From: Pseudomonadota bacterium
GTDB taxonomy: Bacteria > Pseudomonadota > Alphaproteobacteria > Rhizobiales > Rhizobiaceae
Direction: 5' to 3'
DNA: 18,173 nt
Assembly (NCBI GenBank): GCA_023387715.1
Contig: JAEWHQ010000057.1
Coordinates: 1-18,173, forward strand
The notes under the pieces were generated by a model that saw nothing but the letters and a program-made list of their open reading frames with translations, was not told the origin of the DNA and searched no databases. How positions within the stretch are numbered: the stretch's first letter is position 1; each line of letters starts with the position of its first letter. Shown piece after piece: positions 14,530 through 18,173 of the stretch. A program made the position numbers and the translations under genes.

Positions 14530-17500
14530 TTAAAACTCAAAAATCGTACGGAAAATACCAGGCGCAATCACGGAAATCGGATTAACCGTTACTTTGGGCG
14601 ACTTTGCTGATCCGGATAATTTATAAGTAATACCAATTAGGCCGCGATCACGACCATTACCAAGCAATGCACCAAAGAGCGGAATATCAGCGAACATACG
14701 ATTAAGCCCATAGGCAGGCATGAAGGTGCCGGTCATATTCATATTGCCTTCGCGGTCAAAAAGCATGCCTTGGAAGGTCGTGCCGATCACAGGGCCACGA
14801 ATAACGCCTTTCGACAGACTGGCATAACCCTCGCCCTTTTCAATCAAGGCATAGCCGCGCTCAATATCAACGCGCGACACATCAATGTCACGTTTCACTG
14901 CCTGATTTAAACTCGCACCGCCTGATGATGGTGAGCTTGAAACGATCGATGACAAGCGACCTTCGCCAACAATCGAAAAATTGCGCGCATCGATCTGGCC
15001 ATGCAGCGGATTTTTACCCTGTGCAGCTAGCCCCACACTAATATCACCACCATAAACTTTGTCGTAAAAATCAAAGAAACGTAAAATTGCTCCGGCATCC
15101 GATGATTTTAACGAGATGGAACGCGCATCATTTTGTGTATTACTGGTCGCAACAAATTCTTTGCCTGAGCCGGTCGAAGCATTGACGGAAAAGCTTGAAA
15201 TTTGTTTGCCAGCACTCTCATAAGAGATGGCAAAATTCTTCAACCTCTCATTATAAAAGCCGCCCAGCTGATCAATTTGACCATTGAGAACCACGCGCAT
15301 TTTACTCAGTGAATCACTTTTCGAAGAAGAACCCGTATCTGTTTGACTTAATTGCTTAATTAAGGCTCGCGCATCAAAGCTATAGCCCTTCAAATCGACC
15401 CCGTAACCACCTTTAATTCGGCGCAATTTGAGGGCCAGATTATCACTGCCGCTTAATTGGATCTGTTTAAAATCAGCAGAAGCAAGTCCGGCTTTATCGA
15501 TATTAATATCACCGCTTAACTGGAAGCCATCGCCGCTGACATTCAGGTTTTTAATGGCAACATCGTCGGCTTTTTCATCAGGCTTACTATAAACAAGCTC
15601 GGCTTTGGCCGCGATACCGGCACCTTTTTTCCATCCCAGCCATGGCAGGTTGATTTCGGTATTTTTCAGATCAATACCAATCACCCGCTGCTTGTTTTTT
15701 TCAGAGCCAAGCTTCACCAGCATCGGTCCTTTAAACACTGTATTAAGATCAGGAAAAAGTGCGGCGCGTGCTTTATCATTGATGGTTAATTCCACCAGCT
15801 GCTGTTTTAAAACAGTCTTATCCTCAACCGGTTCCACCATACTGATTTTAGCAGGCATATTATTCAACAATGCAGTTGCGGTAATATTTGCGGCTTTCGG
15901 ATCAACCAAAATCTTGCCATCAGCCTGGCTAATCAGCTGTCCGTCAATCGGCTTGGCAATATCCAAACCTTTAAAGTCAATATCGGCTTTCCATGTATTA
16001 GTGCCGTCAGGCGCATCTTTGTTAACCGCAAAAGACACTTTTACCTGTGAACTCACATCACCTTTGATATCAGCTGGTTCAAATGGCAAATGTCTGGAAA
16101 TATTGATCGGCTTTTTGCCTAAAATCTCTGCCACTGCATCGGCTTGTCCCTGTAAGCGAATATTAAGATCGGCCATTACCGGACGCTGGCGCCCCCACGG
16201 AATAAAAAGCGTTCCGTTGCTCACATTAAGACGGCGATTTTCCGGCGTAAAGGATGTGCCTTTATCAAGATTGATCGTCGCATGGGCACCGCGCACCTTA
16301 ATATGTCCGCCAGCTTCGCGCAGCGGCGGCAATTCGCCAATCACATCAAGACGGGTATTCTCAACATCAAAATCAACCTGAACTTCTTCGCCGGTCAAAT
16401 CCGGCAATTGCTCCTGCCCGTTAAAATGGCCGGGCGGAATGGCAATATCAATACGGCCATTGCTTAACTGGCCGCCAAACAGGTTTTTCAGCACCCATTC
16501 GCGCGCACCGTCAGCCACATCCACCGGCCATAATTGCTTAGCCTGTGCCACCGGCATTTCCGGCACCCGCAGCATGAAAATAATGCCGGGAGAGCCCTGC
16601 CCAAAACCCAAACTACCCTGCCCGTAAAGCGAGCCATCCGGCGTTTTGACATCCAGATTGCTAAATTCAAGCCGGTTATCATCAATGTCGTATCGTCCGG
16701 CAATACGCGCTCCAAATGGTAATGGAGCTTCACTGGATTGCTGTGGCGCGCTGATCGCCTCACTCGTTACTATTTCAAAACGATAACCATCATCTTCAAG
16801 CTTTTTGGCATTTGCATCTTCGGCAGGATCAAGCAGAGCATTGTCATAGCCCTCAGGCCCGAAAGCACCGTTAAAACGAAACCTTACGCCGCCAAGTTGC
16901 ACGCGTGAGGGCAGAATTTCAATTTTCTTGGTATCTTGTTGCAGCTCTAGATTAAACTCAGCCTGACCGAAAATATTCTCAACGCGGCCAACTTCCAGAT
17001 CAATATCGGACACTTTAACCGCTGCATTCAGCTTTTGCGGATGGTCATTATTCGCTACCTGACCACTCAGTGCCAAAGCCGCATTCGCCGACAATGAAAA
17101 ATGCGCCGGATTAACGCGATTTTCCGCACCAACCAGCTGTTTCACCTGTGGTGGCGAACCGATATGAACAGGAATACCATCCAAATTAAGCGTAAAAGAA
17201 TGAAGCCCGCCATTTTGGCGGCTCACAGCGCCATCCAAAATAAGTGGCTTGCCCTGCCACTCGAATGCACCTTTTAAGAGAACATTATCAACTTGCTCTT
17301 CGATGACGGCCTGCTGAATAGCAAAGCGGTCTTCGCCTTTTGGTGTGGGAAATTTAATAACCACATCGGATAATCGAATGGCTTGTGTCTGACGTTTTGA
17401 AAGTAATGCCAGTGCTTCTGTCACACCATTAAACACAAGTGTCGATGCAGCATCAAAATCTACCCGCCCCTTGCTGTCAAATGGAAGCTTTTGCAGAAAA

Positions 17501-18012
17501 TTATTATCTTGTCGGCTCTCTGTCAGATTAATCTCAACACCAGACGCTTCCGCACTGCTGACTTCGATTTTTCCCAGCAACAAAGCCAAAGGTGAAAGCC
17601 CTAGCTTAACTGACTGAATTTGCTGAATATCAAGGCCACTATGCGGGTCAGTCAGTGCCACGTCACTGGCTTCAATGGCTAGATTATTGGTTTGATCCAG
17701 TGAAATGCGAGCTTTACCAACCGAGGTTTTGCCACTCTCGCTTAAAAACTGCGTAATGCCCTTTTGTGCTTCAGCACGTAAAAATTCGCTGTCAAAGCCG
17801 CTGCGCAGAATGAAAAAGCCTGCAACCAGCAAAACAGCGGCCACAAGCGGTATCGACAATAAAAAATAAAGAAAGAACCTGAGAACAGAGCGTTTTTTGC
17901 GTGTTATGGGCGTCGGACAAGCGCACAAATCCTCACCTTCAGCCGACAGGCTGCGTTCTATTCTTTCCATTTCTTGTTTGGAAAACCGAACCTTGGTGAT
18001 TTTCTGTCTCAA
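14530..18012 (-). CDS. AsmA/YhdP-like (DUF3971) envelope-spanning protein
   Basis: This is a 1160-residue protein. It has a short cytoplasmic N-terminus with two cysteines (30, 32), a basic RKKR stretch, one membrane helix (about 44-69), and then a very long periplasmic region of short beta-strand repeats. The end carries the AsmA_2/DUF3971-type block: GPVIGTTFQGMLFDREGNMNM is in this region, then MPAYGLNRMFADIPLFGALLG, and an SAKSPKVTVNPISVIAPGI tail. This matches the AsmA-like family (YhdP, TamB, YdbH), thought to form hydrophobic grooves that move phospholipids between inner and outer membrane. The start is uncertain: TTG at 18012 is the first usable codon after an in-frame stop (18037-18039), with AGGA only 2 bases away. 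ATG 17970 would shorten the protein by 14 residues. No partner gene is adjacent. Family strong; lipid transport inferred from the family. Confidence 0.87.
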   Translation of the reverse strand: MRQKITKVRFSKQEMERIERSLSAEGEDLCACPTPITRKKRSVLRFFLYFLLSIPLVAAVLLVAGFFILRSGFDSEFLRAEAQKGITQFLSESGKTSVGKARISLDQTNNLAIEASDVALTDPHSGLDIQQIQSVKLGLSPLALLLGKIEVSSAEASGVEINLTESRQDNNFLQKLPFDSKGRVDFDAASTLVFNGVTEALALLSKRQTQAIRLSDVVIKFPTPKGEDRFAIQQAVIEEQVDNVLLKGAFEWQGKPLILDGAVSRQNGGLHSFTLNLDGIPVHIGSPPQVKQLVGAENRVNPAHFSLSANAALALSGQVANNDHPQKLNAAVKVSDIDLEVGRVENIFGQAEFNLELQQDTKKIEILPSRVQLGGVRFRFNGAFGPEGYDNALLDPAEDANAKKLEDDGYRFEIVTSEAISAPQQSSEAPLPFGARIAGRYDIDDNRLEFSNLDVKTPDGSLYGQGSLGFGQGSPGIIFMLRVPEMPVAQAKQLWPVDVADGAREWVLKNLFGGQLSNGRIDIAIPPGHFNGQEQLPDLTGEEVQVDFDVENTRLDVIGELPPLREAGGHIKVRGAHATINLDKGTSFTPENRRLNVSNGTLFIPWGRQRPVMADLNIRLQGQADAVAEILGKKPINISRHLPFEPADIKGDVSSQVKVSFAVNKDAPDGTNTWKADIDFKGLDIAKPIDGQLISQADGKILVDPKAANITATALLNNMPAKISMVEPVEDKTVLKQQLVELTINDKARAALFPDLNTVFKGPMLVKLGSEKNKQRVIGIDLKNTEINLPWLGWKKGAGIAAKAELVYSKPDEKADDVAIKNLNVSGDGFQLSGDINIDKAGLASADFKQIQLSGSDNLALKLRRIKGGYGVDLKGYSFDARALIKQLSQTDTGSSSKSDSLSKMRVVLNGQIDQLGGFYNERLKNFAISYESAGKQISSFSVNASTGSGKEFVATSNTQNDARSISLKSSDAGAILRFFDFYDKVYGGDISVGLAAQGKNPLHGQIDARNFSIVGEGRLSSIVSSSPSSGGASLNQAVKRDIDVSRVDIERGYALIEKGEGYASLSKGVIRGPVIGTTFQGMLFDREGNMNMTGTFMPAYGLNRMFADIPLFGALLGNGRDRGLIGITYKLSGSAKSPKVTVNPISVIAPGIFRTIFEF

Positions 18013-18109
18013 TATCCTGATGCCACTATGTTTGAGCTAAGTGCCCAAACCAAAACCGAGTTCTCTAATCATGCACTGCCTCACTATGGATGAGTGACAG
18101 CGATTCGTA

Positions 18110-18123
18110 ACTGATAAATCAGT
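18110..18123. other. Short dyad upstream of the AsmA-like gene
   Basis: ACTGAT-AA-ATCAGT is a perfect 6-bp dyad about 100 bases upstream of the AsmA-like start. It could be an operator or chance. No gene or clear promoter pair is visible in the remaining right-edge sequence 18013-18173. Confidence 0.25.
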
Positions 18124-18173
18124 ATAATTAACAGAGTGCTGCAGAAAGCTTTCAAACCAATAGTGTGAACCTT

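Noticed and set aside
15605..16381. 258-codon open frame on the plus strand inside the AsmA-like gene
   Set aside because: It is antisense to a long gene with clear family motifs, shows no recognisable domain and no ribosome site, and is best explained as a shadow frame.

Overview
The window looks like a chromosomal segment of an alphaproteobacterium of the order Hyphomicrobiales (Rhizobiales), close to the Brucellaceae. This rests on protein content: an EipB-type DUF1849 envelope protein, a D-aminopeptidase of the type known from Ochrobactrum anthropi, a DUF475 membrane protein and a DUF3971/AsmA-type giant. The bases look only moderately GC-rich, apparently below typical Brucella; I did not compute this. 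No insertion sequence, phage gene, CRISPR array, tRNA or rRNA was seen, and the gene order looks like ordinary, tightly packed chromosome.

Layout. (1) 1-196 is a gap with a terminator at its right end. (2) 197-1105 (-) encodes an EipB-like periplasmic protein. (3) Divergent from it, 1253-4162 (+) is a probable four-gene unit: RidA deaminase, glycerophosphodiester phosphodiesterase, FemAB-like (PF04339) protein and HIT-family hydrolase. It ends in a strong terminator. (4) 4272-5312 (-) is an M19 membrane dipeptidase; its stop codon lies in a 13-bp tandem repeat. (5) 5313-5632 is a regulatory gap rich in TGCAT elements and dyads. (6) 5633-12241 (+) is a six-gene operon: peptide-binding protein, two permeases, two ATPases and a serine D-aminopeptidase, with junctions that overlap or leave at most 12 bases. 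It ends in a 17-bp terminator stem. (7) 12318-13373 (-) is a DUF475/TerC-like membrane protein behind a long structured leader with its own promoter and an internal terminator. (8) 13629-14432 (-) is a DUF4239 membrane protein. (9) 14530-18012 (-) is a 1160-residue AsmA/YhdP-like envelope protein.

How the genes may work together. The peptide ABC transporter, the D-aminopeptidase and the divergent M19 dipeptidase look like one uptake-and-hydrolysis module for small peptides. The D-aminopeptidase and the M19 family's tolerance of D residues suggest peptidoglycan-derived or other D-amino-acid peptides. This is functionally reminiscent of the unrelated E. coli ddp cluster. That role is inferred, not shown.

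The strongest candidate for something not fully described is the roughly 225-base leader of the DUF475 gene. It has a good sigma70-type promoter, at least three hairpins, then a textbook intrinsic terminator 46 bases before the start codon. This is the architecture of a terminating riboswitch. It may belong to the terC RNA motif, which I recall only from memory as a cis-regulatory candidate of unknown ligand in Alphaproteobacteria. It does not match the yybP-ykoY manganese riboswitch by eye.
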